Assembly: GCA_015680685.1 (NCBI GenBank)
Contig: MNCI01018082.1
Location: forward strand, 251,534-315,533
DNA: 64,000 bases
DNA from: Gnetum montanum
Taxonomy: Eukaryota; Streptophyta; Gnetopsida; Gnetales; Gnetaceae
Direction of reading: 5' to 3'
The notes under the pieces were generated by a model. The model was not told the origin of the DNA, made no database searches, and was given only the letters and a program-made list of their open reading frames with translations. The position numbers were made by a program, and so were the translations under genes. Below, one piece after another: positions 10,983 to 21,430 of this stretch (its first letter is position 1; every line of letters starts with the position of its first letter).

Positions 10983-11418
10983 TGTGAGGTGGATGGAGGC
11001 AACTCTGCCTTTGCCTTGATTTTCTTTGGATATTTTTGCCTTGTCTTGTTATATTTTTATTTGTGTCTATGTTATATTTGGTCTCGTACCTCTCCACACA
11101 AAAATAAACTATCTTATCCCCTTTTTAATTTTGGGTTTATTTTTGTAACCCAAACAATATATATAAGAAGCTCAAAGGGAGCATCCATGGCTCACATTCT
11201 TTTGAAGCATATGATTGAAAGTCATCTCCCTTTCTTTGTAAATTCTCCTTGAGCTTCAATCCTATGAAGCTGTGTTGCTACTAACAGTCCAAAAACCAAT
11301 TTTTTGATAGGGTTTTTCACCTTGAAGGTTTTCCCCAAGGTAACTCTGTGTGTTTTTTTATTTTTTGTAGTTTCTTTTAAATTTAATATTATATTGGTGC
11401 AAGTGACTATGAATAACA
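10983..11418 (+). repeat. 3' LTR of the truncated copia element (right edge uncertain)
   Basis: It starts TGTGAGG after the polypurine tract. A TATA box, TATATATAAG, lies at 11158-11167, and the U5-like phrase 'gggtttttcaccttgaaggttttcccc' follows at 11319-11345, typical of plant copia LTRs. The end is not fixed because no second copy exists here: CTAACA near 11287 or AATAACA at 11418 are candidates. Confidence 0.65.
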
Positions 11419-11884
11419 GTATGATCCCTTTTATTGGTCTTCTTCTAATTATGATCGTTTATCTTCACAAATGAGTAACATCAGCAAGCAGAACTATGTA
11501 AAAAAATTTGCGTCATCAAGGCTACGAAATAGATGATTTCTTATTGTATAGGATCATTCATGTTAGTAATCTAGTTCTTTGTTCTCAATTTTCCCCATCT
11601 CTATTTCGATTTCACATCTCTAGACCATGTTATTTGGCTTGCTCTTTGCCAAATCAATTCATGGTCTCTGAGAAAAAGTGATGACACATTAACTCTTTAC
11701 TCCTCCTGAGATAGCGCAAGGTAAATTCCTTTGGTTTGCTCTCCATTTCTTTTTCTTTGTATGTGATTTTGAATTTTGACTTGAACGTAGCTGTTTAGTG
11801 TGGTCACACTTTACCTTGAGGCAAGGTTGAACCATGGTCAGGAAATATAGGTTGTACATCATTTATCTTACCATGCTAGACAAA
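11419..11884. other. Intergenic segment sharing a repeat with 41160-41370
   Basis: Part of it (about 11500-11680, with 'gaaatagatgatttct', 'ttttccccatctc', 'tgggcttgctc' and 'atttcatggtctctgag'-like phrases) is similar to 41160-41370. No coding frame is recognised, so this is a dispersed non-coding repeat of unknown type. Confidence 0.5.
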
Positions 11885-12300
11885 ATCTTAAGCATATTCA
11901 TCATTTGCAGAAGGTTTTAACATGTGGACTAATGTGGAAAGCAAGAGGCAATTTTATTTCCACCACATTAGATCTAATAAATTAAATGTAAAAGCTATTC
12001 TGTAATGCTATCATCTTACAATTGAAAGTAGAATATGGATTCAGCTTCCCCAAGACAGTGCATTTTTAGGTTGTGCAGATTGTCTCTCTGGAAAATGAGT
12101 TACATGTGTTTCTTGTGATACAGCTACCATTTGAGACATTGTTATACTATTACAGCAAAAAGCCTGTGTGATTTGTTTTCATGACTCCATTAATGTTTGA
12201 TCAATTTATAGTCTATCGTTATTTTTCATAATAAAAATGTAATATCTGTCCAAATACATTATATGAATCCTCAAAAGTAATAAAGCTTCATTTCTTTTAT
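11885..12300 (+). repeat. Dispersed repeat, copy 1
   Basis: Shares an ordered series of phrases with 13488-13975: 'aatcttaagcatatt', 'agaaggttttaacat', 'ttagatctaataaa', 'aaaatgtaatat', 'tgtccaa' and the end 'taataaagcttcat'. The same order appears inverted at 18660-19015. The terminal AATAAAG could be a polyadenylation-type end of a retroposed sequence. No protein is recognised in it. Confidence 0.65.
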
Positions 12301-13487
12301 AACCAGTGACTCATTTATATATTCTGCAAACTCCAAAATGGATATTATAGCCATGGGTTTTAAATAATGTATGCCCGAAAAACGGTACTATGTCCCAACA
12401 CCTATAATTTGTCTGATATCGTAAAACATTTAAAACGGAAGGAAATGCCCTGTTTCTGTATGATCAATTTAGTGACATTTTATCGGTTTTCTTATCTATT
12501 GGGGCGAGTGTTTGAGATGAGTCATTGGGCTTAAACGGCCCTAAACCCTTCAGAAATCTTACTGGAAGTTCAACGATGTGCCATGTATTTTCATATTATT
12601 GGAAATGAAAAGTCGGTTTCATTGATAAAAATATTCTTTTATTTAAAGCAGTTAACGCAGCTTTACGGATAAAAAGAACCGCCATGAACCAGTCGGTACG
12701 TGAACCAACACAAGTGTCAACGTGTTTCAATGTTAGCTCTTACGCATAGCTCACCTGTATAAGCTATATAACTAAGTTACTGAAAATTTATTATTTTATT
12801 GGCGTCAGCCCCAGGCAATTATGGTGTACTTTTCTCGAAATTTCACGGCTCAAGAATTTCGTGACTTATCAAACAGATGGAAACGGAAATGGAAATGTTT
12901 TATTGCATCCTTTCAACTGTTTATACAAGGAATCATAACATTTTTTATAAGGTTTTGATATATTTTTGAAGTGGTCTTAGAACTTCATAAAAAAAGTGAT
13001 TAGATAAAGGAAATTTGTGAATAAGTTCATTATATTAGAAGCTAGGATCTAAGCAAATGAAATAGAGAAGTAGGTAAAAGAAATCACTAAAGGAAAAATA
13101 GCAAGAAAACTAAGATAGCTACATTGAAAGCTTTAATAAAAGCAAAATCAATGAAGAGTTTGAAAAAACTGAGAAAGGAAAAATTTGCATGTGGCAATTT
13201 ATAAGGTACTCATAGAGCAAGAAGAATTAAAAAGAAAAAGCCTTTGATCTTCATTTTGTGTTGAAATAAAAGGAAAAGAAAATAAACACCTAGTTGTTAA
13301 AATAGAAATGAAGATGCAAACACCATACTCTTTGTTATTATGTGAATATGATTTATTACCTTCAAAAGTATTTTAAGGTAAGAAAAATTCTCTAAAACAA
13401 TTCTTAGGGATTTTCAAGACTATGGTTGGTATTTTCATGAAATGCAATGTTTGAGAAAATGGAATATCTCTTAGGAGCATGTGCAAC
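12301..13487. other. Low-copy-looking DNA with retained CpG sites
   Basis: 12360-12890 holds more CpG than its surroundings and matches no repeat seen elsewhere in the window. No coding frame or RNA gene is recognised. It may be a regulatory or low-copy segment (inference). 12900-13487 is AT-rich and featureless. Confidence 0.45.
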
Positions 13488-13980
13488 AAAATCCTAAGCA
13501 TATTTGCCAACTAGTCAAGTAGAAGGTTTTAACATAGATGTGGTCTAATGTAGAGGGGAAGATACAATTTTATTTAAATCATATTAGATCTAATAAACTA
13601 GATGCAAAAGCTCACTATCTCTCACCTACTATTCCAATCAAGTTTTGAAATACTATTGACAAGCTTCACTTAAGTTTTATCATCATAGAACTGAAAGTGG
13701 AAGATAGATTCAACTACCTTGAGAAGAGTGCATTTGTGCAAGTTGTATACATCATATGCCCTTGAAAATAATTTACATGTATTTCTTTCTTGTTTTGTGA
13801 CTATCCATTTGTCAGTGGCATAATGTTATGGCAAAAACCTTATATGAATTGTTTTACTACCCCCATTACTACTTGGTTAGTTTGTAGAGTCTACTTGATT
13901 TTTCATAAAAATGTAATATTTGTCCAATAGATCCTATGGGTCTTCAAACATAATAAAGCTTCAATTTTAATTTTAAGAAG
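13488..13980 (+). repeat. Dispersed repeat, copy 2
   Basis: Same family and orientation as 11885-12300. It is the longest copy here and carries a stretch (about 13605-13665) that is absent from copy 1. It ends with 'gatcctatgggtcttcaaacataataaagcttcaa'. Confidence 0.65.
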
Positions 13981-16220
13981 TGATAATAGGTAAAATAATG
14001 CCTAAAATTAAATAAGTAATTTGTTCTAGGCCTAAGAATAGTAAATCTAGGCACATTATTATTAAATTTAAAGATATTAGTGATAAATCCCAAGTATGAG
14101 CTATTTAAGGAGTTACAAAATTTGGATCAATGAAGACCTTGCCAAAAAGGCACTTGCAAAAATACATATACATTAAAAATAAAAAATTTGAAGTACAAAA
14201 GTAGAGGAGTATAACAAATAGGAGAAACTCCAAAACAACAAAAAGGGAACACCTAAGGGTTTTGGAAATGCCTTTTTAGGTTTTCATCCTTACAATTAAT
14301 CTTGAAAAACCTTCTCTCTAGGGTAGAAAAAGGATCATAACTTGCCCTTCTTCAAAAGGACCCAATTAGGTTTTTACTTCCTACTAAAGGCTTCTTGTAA
14401 ATAAAAAGGAAAAACTAAAGAGAGAAACACATCCATTAATTAAATATCTTATTTTATTTTTTAAATAAAGGTAGCTTTTTGGACTTATGTGCTCAAATAA
14501 TGGCTTGTTATTTTTTTTCAAAATTCAATTCATCACAATTTGCAATGTAGTTGTGACCCACAACTTTAAAGCCATTGACCCCTTCCACCTTACACTCAAG
14601 TTGTAGTCAAATATTTTGAAACCACATTACCTTGGGCCTAATTCATCCAACTTCCATTGTAATCATTGAGCTCTTCACGCCTTTTGCCATGCAACTCTAA
14701 CGTTGTATTCCTCTAAAATCATTTTAAATTAACATTTTTAAGATAAGATGATAATTAAGAATATGTCTGGAACAATCCCCCTAAATTGACATATGGTGCT
14801 TTAGTGCTCATGGTGATCTTTGAATCTATTATCTTTTAGTAACCTATATGAAATAAGTTAGGAAATTCGTGAATAACCCAAACCTTATTAATTTAAGTAA
14901 ATTTTGGAATAAAATTTATGATATTATTTTTTAAATCATAATTATAATTTAAGTTTTGAATACCTCAAGTAATAGTTGAATTACTAATAATAAAGTTAAG
15001 CTATGATGGAGACATCATTACATCTCTGCAATATCTATACCTCTTACCTTAACCAACCCACATGGCTATACCCCTTTATTTGCATCATAGTTTTTTAATC
15101 TGGTTATACATAACCGAGTCAATAGTAAGTTGCTGGCTTAGAATTTTTATCTACCCAAGTTGAGTCAACACAACTTTTATAATAAACCTTATTTTTAGAA
15201 AGAAATCATGTGATTTTTCCAACTTTTAAATATGATTCATCTCGGCTCATCCATTTATCAGCAATTCTTGAAACATGCTGACCGATATATTTCCCAACAA
15301 TTTAAAAACTGGTTTGTATCAATGATTTGATTAATTGAGATTAATGGTAGTTTTGACTTTGCTGTGGAGGTGGTTTGATTACGTATCAACCCTTTTCAAT
15401 TTTTTATGACTTTGGGCACTTAATCACAGAAACTGCAGGAGAACTCTGATTATTTTGAAAAGATAACATAAAAGTTGAAACATATAATTAGGAAAAATAA
15501 AAGAACAAAAGAAATAACCTTAGTATGATCTTATGCAAAATGATAAAAATACTGCATTATCTCTTCCCAACTTGCAATTATGTTTTGATTATTCCTATCA
15601 CATCTTTTTGTATAGCAGGTTTTGGTTTTTATTGTTGATATTGCAAGTTGCAGTTCTTGATTGTAGTTGTATTACACCTTGCATTGCAATAGTTATAGCC
15701 CATAAGATATTGCAGCATTTTTAGTTTCATATTTTTATTTTAATTAATGCAGAAGCACCATGCATCACCTACTTAATTTACAACTTGGTTGTCATACTGG
15801 AATTTAAGCATCATGTGCTTGCATGCATGGTAACTCTACCTATAGTAACTCTACCTATATTTGATGTTGCTAGATTTTGCAGCTAACCATAGGTTGCTGA
15901 AGTTGTCACATAATACTCATCCAAAAGCTTTATTTAATGCATTATGGTTTAAATGTTCAAGAGGTTTTTAGCAATTTAGAAATATGCTTTATTTTAATGT
16001 ATTTTTCATAGTGTTTTTACGTCTGCCATAGATGGCCAGTTCAACAATCAGTGAAGGATTAGGATTTTTCCCGACCTTGCCTTGGGTCAGCTTTACTTTG
16101 ATAATAAATATCAGAAAAAAATCAATAGTTTCACGTGTGATTTTTTGGACATTTAAATAAGTCTTTCGAAAACTTGCCAATTTATCATGATCTTTAAAAC
16201 ATTTCCATACATTTTTCAAA
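13981..16220. other. AT-rich intergenic DNA, no gene seen
   Basis: No recognisable gene, RNA or transposon. A short direct duplication of 'taactctacctata' lies near 15830-15860. Short open frames are random in this composition. Confidence 0.5.
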
Positions 16221-16592
16221 TTTTTAAAATGTGTCGTTTTCTTTTGGACAAGTTACTTGAGTCGAAGAGCTTTTCCCAATCATTTCTCACGCCATTTTTC
16301 AACTTTTTAAGCACTAGTATTTTTAAAATGTGTCGTGTTTTTTCTGACAAGTTACTTGAGAAGAGCTTTTCCCAATCATTTCTCACGCCATTTTTCTACT
16401 TTTTAAGCACTAGTATTTTTAAAATGTGTAGTGTTTTTTCTGACAAGTTACTTGAGTCGAAGAGCTTTTCCCAATCATTTCTCACGCCATTTTTCTACTT
16501 TTTAAACACTACTATTTTTAAAATGTGTCGTTTTTTTTTGTCTGACAAGTTACTTGAGTCGAAGAGCTTTTCCCAATCATTTCTCACGCTAA
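16221..16592. repeat. Tandem repeat, four units of 96-99 bp
   Basis: Units start at 16221, 16320, 16416 and 16515. Each runs TTTTTAAAATGTGT, then GACAAGTTACTTGAG, then AAGAGCTTTTCCCAATCATT, then TCTCACGCCATTTTTC. The last unit is truncated. Units are highly alike. Unit two lacks three bases (TCG) found in the others, so a frame stays open across 16187-16597, but this is a by-product of unit lengths divisible by three. The array sits 1.1-1.5 kb upstream of the ERF start codon. Confidence 0.93.
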
Positions 16593-17583
16593 ATTAAGTA
16601 TTTTCCCAAATTTTTAAATTTTTAATTATTGATTTGTACCCTAAAATAACTTTATTCATTTCCTTTTTACAAATTATTCTTATGGTCAGGACGTTACATG
16701 TCATAAAATTTAACTCGGTTTTTGCTGTAGAACTATCTTCCATTACGAAGAACTTTTTAAAATTGGAACTTTGACTATATCGGTCGAAGCCAACAAGCAT
16801 ACAGAACTTAACCCTGTAAAACTATCTCAAAATTGGATTGGATTCGAAGTTCGTTTGTATATTTGTAATGGACCGTATGGTAGATCACATGATGAATAAT
16901 CGAAGCATACTAAGCTTTAAATGCAGCAAGTATTGATTATCACGGGTGCTCCACCATTCCCTTATTCCTGTTTCTCTTGGTACGCATCCACCACCAGCAC
17001 TACAGCGATGCAAAGGATGGAATAAAATTACTGAAAACAGGGATTCATGCCCACAGGAACCACTACCGATTCTGAAAACCGGGGATTCACTGCCCCTGCA
17101 AGTTGGCTCACAGGAGTCCTGTATAATGTAGCTTTCATTACAATAAAATATTAGACATAATCAGATTTCATAGAACAATAACGCTATCCAACCAAAGCAA
17201 TTATTCGGATAATTCGACCCAACCCTTTACCAATTCCCTCTCTCTGTTGCTCATCAACGCAACCTACCTTGGCATATTGTTTGGATTCGTTGAACTTCTA
17301 TCAAACTAATGTCGCTTTCTTGCCATTCAATATCTGCTAGTTGCTTGCCCTGTTGAGTGGTCGGCCATGATTTACATAATAATGTAGCTATGCTGAATGA
17401 TAATTAAAGAAAGAGACAATCCAATTTGTATCATTTTGAATGATATGACGCGCGCACCTTAGCTTCGTCAAGATCATTGTGATTTTCAACTCCAGCTACA
17501 AGTTCATTGAATCAAAGATAAGCCGAAATTGTTTATGCTGCAAAGCCTTGAACGTGTAGTTTTTCTCCCATGCTCTTGAAGAC
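16593..17583. other. Upstream region of the ERF gene
   Basis: Low-copy-looking DNA with scattered CpG, including GACGCGCGCACC near 17447-17458. No coding frame is convincing. It probably contains the distal promoter of the ERF gene. Specific factor sites cannot be assigned by eye. Confidence 0.45.
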
Positions 17584-17591
17584 TATATATA
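17584..17591 (+). promoter_or_regulatory. Probable TATA box of the ERF gene
   Basis: TATATATA lies 89 bases before the first base of the ATG at 17680. That would leave a 5' leader of roughly 60 bases. It is a sequence match only. Confidence 0.6.
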
Positions 17592-17679
17592 GATTATGGA
17601 TGACCGCTGCTCTGTAATATGATTCAGAAACAAAGACAGTGAAGGCAATTGCAGAAGAAAGCAAGAGCTAGTTAAATTC

Positions 17680-18573
17680 ATGTGCGGGGGTGCGATAATC
17701 TCAGAATATATTCCTCGCGGGCGGAAAGTGGCTCGCAGGCACATCTGGCCCGACTTTGACTCCTTCTCGGAGTACTTCAATGGCGGAGAATCCTTCAACG
17801 ACGTGGCTAAGCTAAAGAAGCAGGATGATTCGCAGTCGCAGGAAAAACAGAAGAAGAAACTAGGGGCTGCAAAAGGTCTGTTACATTCAATCCTTCTTTA
17901 TTCAGAGTTTTGTGCATACATTGTCGGATCAGTAAATCTTGCCTTGAAAGAGTCATGATTGTTTTCCGTTCCGGCCGATAATTGCGCAGATCAGAAGAAA
18001 AGGCAGAGATTCAGAGGAATCAGGCGGAGGCCATGGGGCAAATGGGCAGCTGAGATCAGAGACCCTGCCCTGGGCGAAAGGGTGTGGCTGGGTACCTATA
18101 ATACTGCTGAAGCTGCAGCCAGGGCTTACGACGCTGCAGCCATTAAAATCCGAGGCAAAAATTGGAAGCTCAACTTCCCTACTATTCCAGAAAATGTTGA
18201 GAATTCTGGCGCTCCAGTCTCAGAAAACTCTGAAAATCCGCGTGACAGCACTGCAAAAATTGATTCAAATGTGCAGAGTGGCTCGGTCTATCCTCCGACA
18301 GTGCCTGCTGATTGTGGTGCAACGGATGGGGAAATTATATTTGATTTATGTGGAAATCAGACCCAGGGCCTGTTTTGGGATGAACTTGCGGAGATGGAAA
18401 GTTATTTGGGGCTTTCAGCCGAGCTGGAAAAATTGCATGCACAGCCGGCAATGCAGCTAGACACAGTGTTGGATGAGGATTGGAATGAGAATTTTGCTCA
18501 TGCGTTAGGACCCTTGTTTGACTTCAGCGACACTCCATTGGCTCCTCTTGAGCATGATGCCTGGATTAATTAA
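17680..18573 (+). CDS. Group VII ERF (AP2/ERF) transcription factor with Cys N-degron, two exons
   Basis: Coding exons 17680-17875 and 17990-18573 give a 259-residue protein. The protein begins MCGGAIIS, the signature of group VII ethylene response factors. After Met removal Cys2 is oxidised by plant cysteine oxidases in the presence of O2, arginylated and degraded through PRT6, so the factor accumulates under hypoxia (family knowledge). [13 protein letters not shown] at 21-33 is the usual second N-terminal block. The single AP2 domain spans about 72-130: [18 protein letters not shown], then [18 protein letters not shown], then [11 protein letters not shown], with the Ala and Asp typical of ERF rather than DREB proteins. 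KKRQR just before it may be a nuclear localisation signal. The C-terminus (about 150-259) is acidic with Trp and Phe, as expected of an activation region. The intron before the AP2 domain is where group VII genes usually have one. No frame damage is seen, so it is probably functional. Confidence 0.95.
17876..17989 (+). other. Intron of the ERF gene (114 bp, GT-AG)
   Basis: The donor is AAAG/GTCTG at 17875/17876 and the acceptor GCGCAG/AT at 17989/17990. Splicing joins Lys65 to Asp66 and restores one frame into the AP2 domain. If the intron is retained, the frame runs to a TGA at 17956-17958, giving a 92-residue product with the N-degron but no DNA-binding domain. Confidence 0.9.
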
Positions 18574-18659
18574 GTTTACTCGGGTGCTGTTTATGTGTAT
18601 TGTACAATTAAGCTAGTTTTTGTATTTTAATCGCTCCTTTTTTAAAAAAAAAATATTAA
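18574..18659 (+). other. 3' flank / probable 3' UTR of the ERF gene
   Basis: Follows the TAA at 18571-18573. T-rich with an A-run near 18645. No canonical AATAAA is seen, and plant polyadenylation signals are loose, so the end is not placed. Confidence 0.45.
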
Positions 18660-19020
18660 ACAAAATGTAACGTAATGAAATTGAAGTTTCATTAGGTCTA
18701 AGGTCCATAGGATATTGCACTTTCTTGAAAAATAAAATAGACTCACTAGCAATCATAAAATTTTTTTGCTATAATATTATAAGGTTGTCTTAAATGGGTA
18801 GTCACACCACTCATCTTCAAGAGCTCCTAACATGCACAACCTACAAATGCACTCTTTTGAGAGAGTTGGATCCATCTTCCATTTTCAATTTGAAGATGAC
18901 TAAAATGTAAACTTATAGATAGTAAGCTTCTACATCTATTTTATTAGATATAATGTGATGTAACTAAAATTGTCTCTTGCCTTCTACCTTAGACCACATC
19001 TATGTAAAATTTATAACTTA
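18660..19020 (-). repeat. Dispersed repeat, copy 3 (inverted)
   Basis: The complement of this stretch matches copies 1 and 2 in order: 'aagcttc...tagacctaatg', 'gtaatatt', 'tgcatttgtaggttgtgca', 'tagatataataaaatag' and 'catagatgtggtcta'. It lies about 90 bases after the ERF stop codon, so the repeat closely flanks the gene, in inverted orientation to copy 2 upstream. Confidence 0.6.
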
Positions 19021-19469
19021 GTGTTATCTATTGAAATGGTGCATGTAATATAGGGTTACCAAGGCAAGACTTCTAGCACTAAGGTAACAGTTCATTGTTG
19101 AAAAGTCTTGTTAAAAGATAATATTATTGGTTCTCTATTTCTTGTAAATTGCATGTAGGGTAGGTATATACATGAATTATGTGTTAGAATGTCTTAAATC
19201 ATGAAATTGGTAATGCAATGGTAAATGTGGAGTTGTTAATTATTTTCTTGATGTTTAATGGTTATTTTACACTTGAGGTTCTAAGGAACAGTTGCAAATA
19301 TTACTTGTATTTACCAATTTGTGATCTTGGTCAGGATCAAAATAAAGAATGTACTCTTGAATATTCCATTTATTAAGCTATAAAACTCTTTCACGAAGTC
19401 ATCCTTTATCATGAATTTCCATCATCACTTTATTAGAGTATTTATCCAATAAATATGCATAAGGATTAT
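19021..19469. other. AT-rich intergenic DNA
   Basis: No gene, RNA or repeat was recognised between the dispersed repeat and the LINE fragment. Confidence 0.5.
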
Positions 19470-20080
19470 GAGTGTAGGCTCTAACCTAACAAATAGTTTT
19501 AACCTTTACTGACATCATCTTTTTTGGAAGAAACATAATATCATATTGTATCTATCTTTTCACTCTAAACCACATACAACAACCCCATAAAGAACAATAA
19601 GTTAGACAATAGCATAACATTGTTTTCATATATTTGAAGCTTGAATAGATTTTTTCTCATATTTTCTTTCTAAAACAAATAAGGCTTTATACCAACTCTT
19701 TGAGTAAGGTCATGATTCTATTTGTAAATTCATGAGCATTCTAGGCCAAGATATTTATAAGAAAAAATTATATCCAAAATTTCATTTTGTATAGTAAACT
19801 TGTACAACTTATTATGTGTGCTACAAATTATGATTTTTGTTTTTTGGAGTTTAACTTTCATGAACACTCACAAAAGTCATCAAGAATATTAAGTATTTGT
19901 TGCAATCCTTTCATTCAATTTGAAAAGTCATCAAGAGAATTAAGTATTTATTGCAATCCATCCATTGAATTTGAAATTAAGATAACATAATCAATATAGG
20001 GTAAGAGTATGGCAAGACCGAATCTAATTTTAATAGCAAATTGAGTTGGTATTTTATGTTTCCACTCTTCAAATTTTCAG
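19470..20080 (-). pseudogene. LINE reverse transcriptase fragment (palm and thumb)
   Basis: Minus-strand translation gives PYIDYVILISNSMDGLQ, the position of the YADD box of non-LTR reverse transcriptases (here YIDY, so both catalytic Asp positions are damaged). It continues with ILNSLDDF, then LNSKKQKS (family: VNxxKTKV), and further down LIC and SLWGCCMWF (family: LLYGCExW). Stops are frequent. Within it a 51-bp segment is tandemly duplicated in frame (19872-19973). No ends, poly-A or target duplication were found. Confidence 0.72.
19872..19973. repeat. In-frame 51-bp tandem duplication inside the LINE fragment
   Basis: AAAAGTCATCAAGA...CAATTTG occurs at 19872-19922 and again at 19923-19973 with a handful of substitutions. 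On the minus strand the unit codes for 17 residues containing LQ-ILN-LDDF in both copies. Confidence 0.88.
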
Positions 20081-20668
20081 TTAGCATTTTCGTTTACAAT
20101 TTTGTAAAATTTTTTGTGTGCAATGTGATATTTTGGTAACAAGAGCAAAAATTTGAATTAATGAAGATCTCAAAAAAATATTCAAATAAAAATCTCATAA
20201 GAAAAAGGTTGCAGAGAAGATAAAAAAAATTGAAAAAGAATAAATACAGATAATATAGCTTTTTAAATGCCTTAAAGATTGCGGTAACTAAAGATGACCA
20301 ATTTTAAAAAATAGTTAACCATGTACGTCTTTAAATAAATATAGAGGATGACATTCCCCCTAACATTGCCATAGTCGAGTTTACGTTTCACACACGTCAA
20401 ACCCTCCTATAAAACCCAACTTTAAAGAAATTTGGGTGTCAATTTTTCTATCATTTCAGCTATATTACAACTAAGTTTATGTTTGAAGCTCCCTGCTTAA
20501 GTCGGCAATTTGGCATTGAAGCGTTATAAAAGTTCGACGGCTGGTCCTGTCCATTCATGCTATTTTATTTATATGTCACGCGGATGTTGGACGCACTTTT
20601 CTGTCATTTTGAAAGTCGTGTAGCTGCTATTCCAGTCCCTGCTCCCATTGCCAGATCATACACAGGAT
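20081..20668. other. Intergenic DNA, CpG-containing in its right half
   Basis: 20081-20330 is AT-rich. 20340-20668 keeps many CpG sites (for example 'acacacgtcaaacc', 'ttcgacggctgg', 'gtcacgcggatg') and no repeat is recognised, so it may be low-copy. No gene assigned. Confidence 0.45.
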
Positions 20669-20887
20669 TCAATAATACATGGATAATCTAACAACGGCAT
20701 TCAAGGCTGCAGACACAAGTTGTTTGTTGGCCATGATCGCTCCTGAGGATGGACCATTCAGCAATGCTTCTACGGCAGAATTGAATTGATGAGCATTAAG
20801 TTGATTTGTCTCTGGCAAGAACTTCAAAACTTTCTCATCTTTATACGCACACGGTTCATGAAAAATTATATATAACTTGTCACTCAT
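20669..20887 (-). CDS. Unidentified 72-codon reading frame in low-copy DNA
   Basis: An ATG-to-stop frame on the minus strand starts MSDKLYIIFHEPCAYKDEK and includes FNSAVEALLNGPSSGAIMAN. It has balanced amino acid use and sits in CpG-containing, non-repeat-like sequence, in contrast to most short frames here. I do not recognise the family. It could be one exon of a larger gene, a decayed gene fragment, or chance. No signal peptide or membrane segment is evident. No upstream TATA box was pinned down. Confidence 0.3.
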   Translation of the reverse strand: MSDKLYIIFHEPCAYKDEKVLKFLPETNQLNAHQFNSAVEALLNGPSSGAIMANKQLVSAALNAVVRLSMYY

Positions 20888-21335
20888 TTACCGCTGCTGG
20901 TTGAGAAATGGACACGCATTAAGGGAAGAGAGAGGACTTGCATGAATCACAGACCCTCCTCATCTCGAACAAAGGCTGGATGCATTAAAAAACAAAACAA
21001 AAACCACACAAAACAAATATAATTTAGAAAGTAGAAGGTTAGGTACATTAAAAAAATCATATTGACAGCGCTTTTTTCTTAGTAAATTGATAAAATGTAG
21101 AGCGTTACAATTGATAAACATACACATTGGTTGGTTTTAGCACAACTTGGACTGTTTGCCCATGGAGATTCCAGGCAAAAAAGTAGCAATGCATTGTAAC
21201 AAGGTATCGATGAAAAATAAACCAAAGTTTTAATTTAAAATTATTTTTAAAAAGAAGCACTAAAGGTTAGCTTTACAACAGGGAATATATAAATTGGAAT
21301 ACTTGCAAAGATTCGAAATTCATACAATGGTAAAA

Positions 21336-21430
21336 CAAAATTTAATCATTTAAGGAATATTAGCATCAGGTTAAAACCTTGTCAAAATTTAATCATTTAA
21401 AGGAGTATTATCATCAGGTTAAAACCTTGT
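21336..21430. repeat. 47-bp tandem duplication
   Basis: CAAAATTTAATCATTTAA...CATCAGGTTAAAACCTTGT occurs at 21336-21382 and 21383-21430 with very few differences. The 'aggttaaaacct' core is palindromic. Confidence 0.9.

Noticed and set aside
16221-16592. CRISPR array
   Set aside because: Units are contiguous without spacers, and the context is a plant nuclear genome.
16187-16597. 136-codon open frame across the 99-bp tandem array
   Set aside because: It is open only because unit lengths are multiples of three. The translation is a simple repetition without a known domain, and one base context differs between units without codon-level constraint.
16946-17131. 61-codon open frame upstream of the ERF gene
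   Set aside because: No recognisable domain, and it lies in the presumed promoter. Kept as non-coding in the absence of transcripts.
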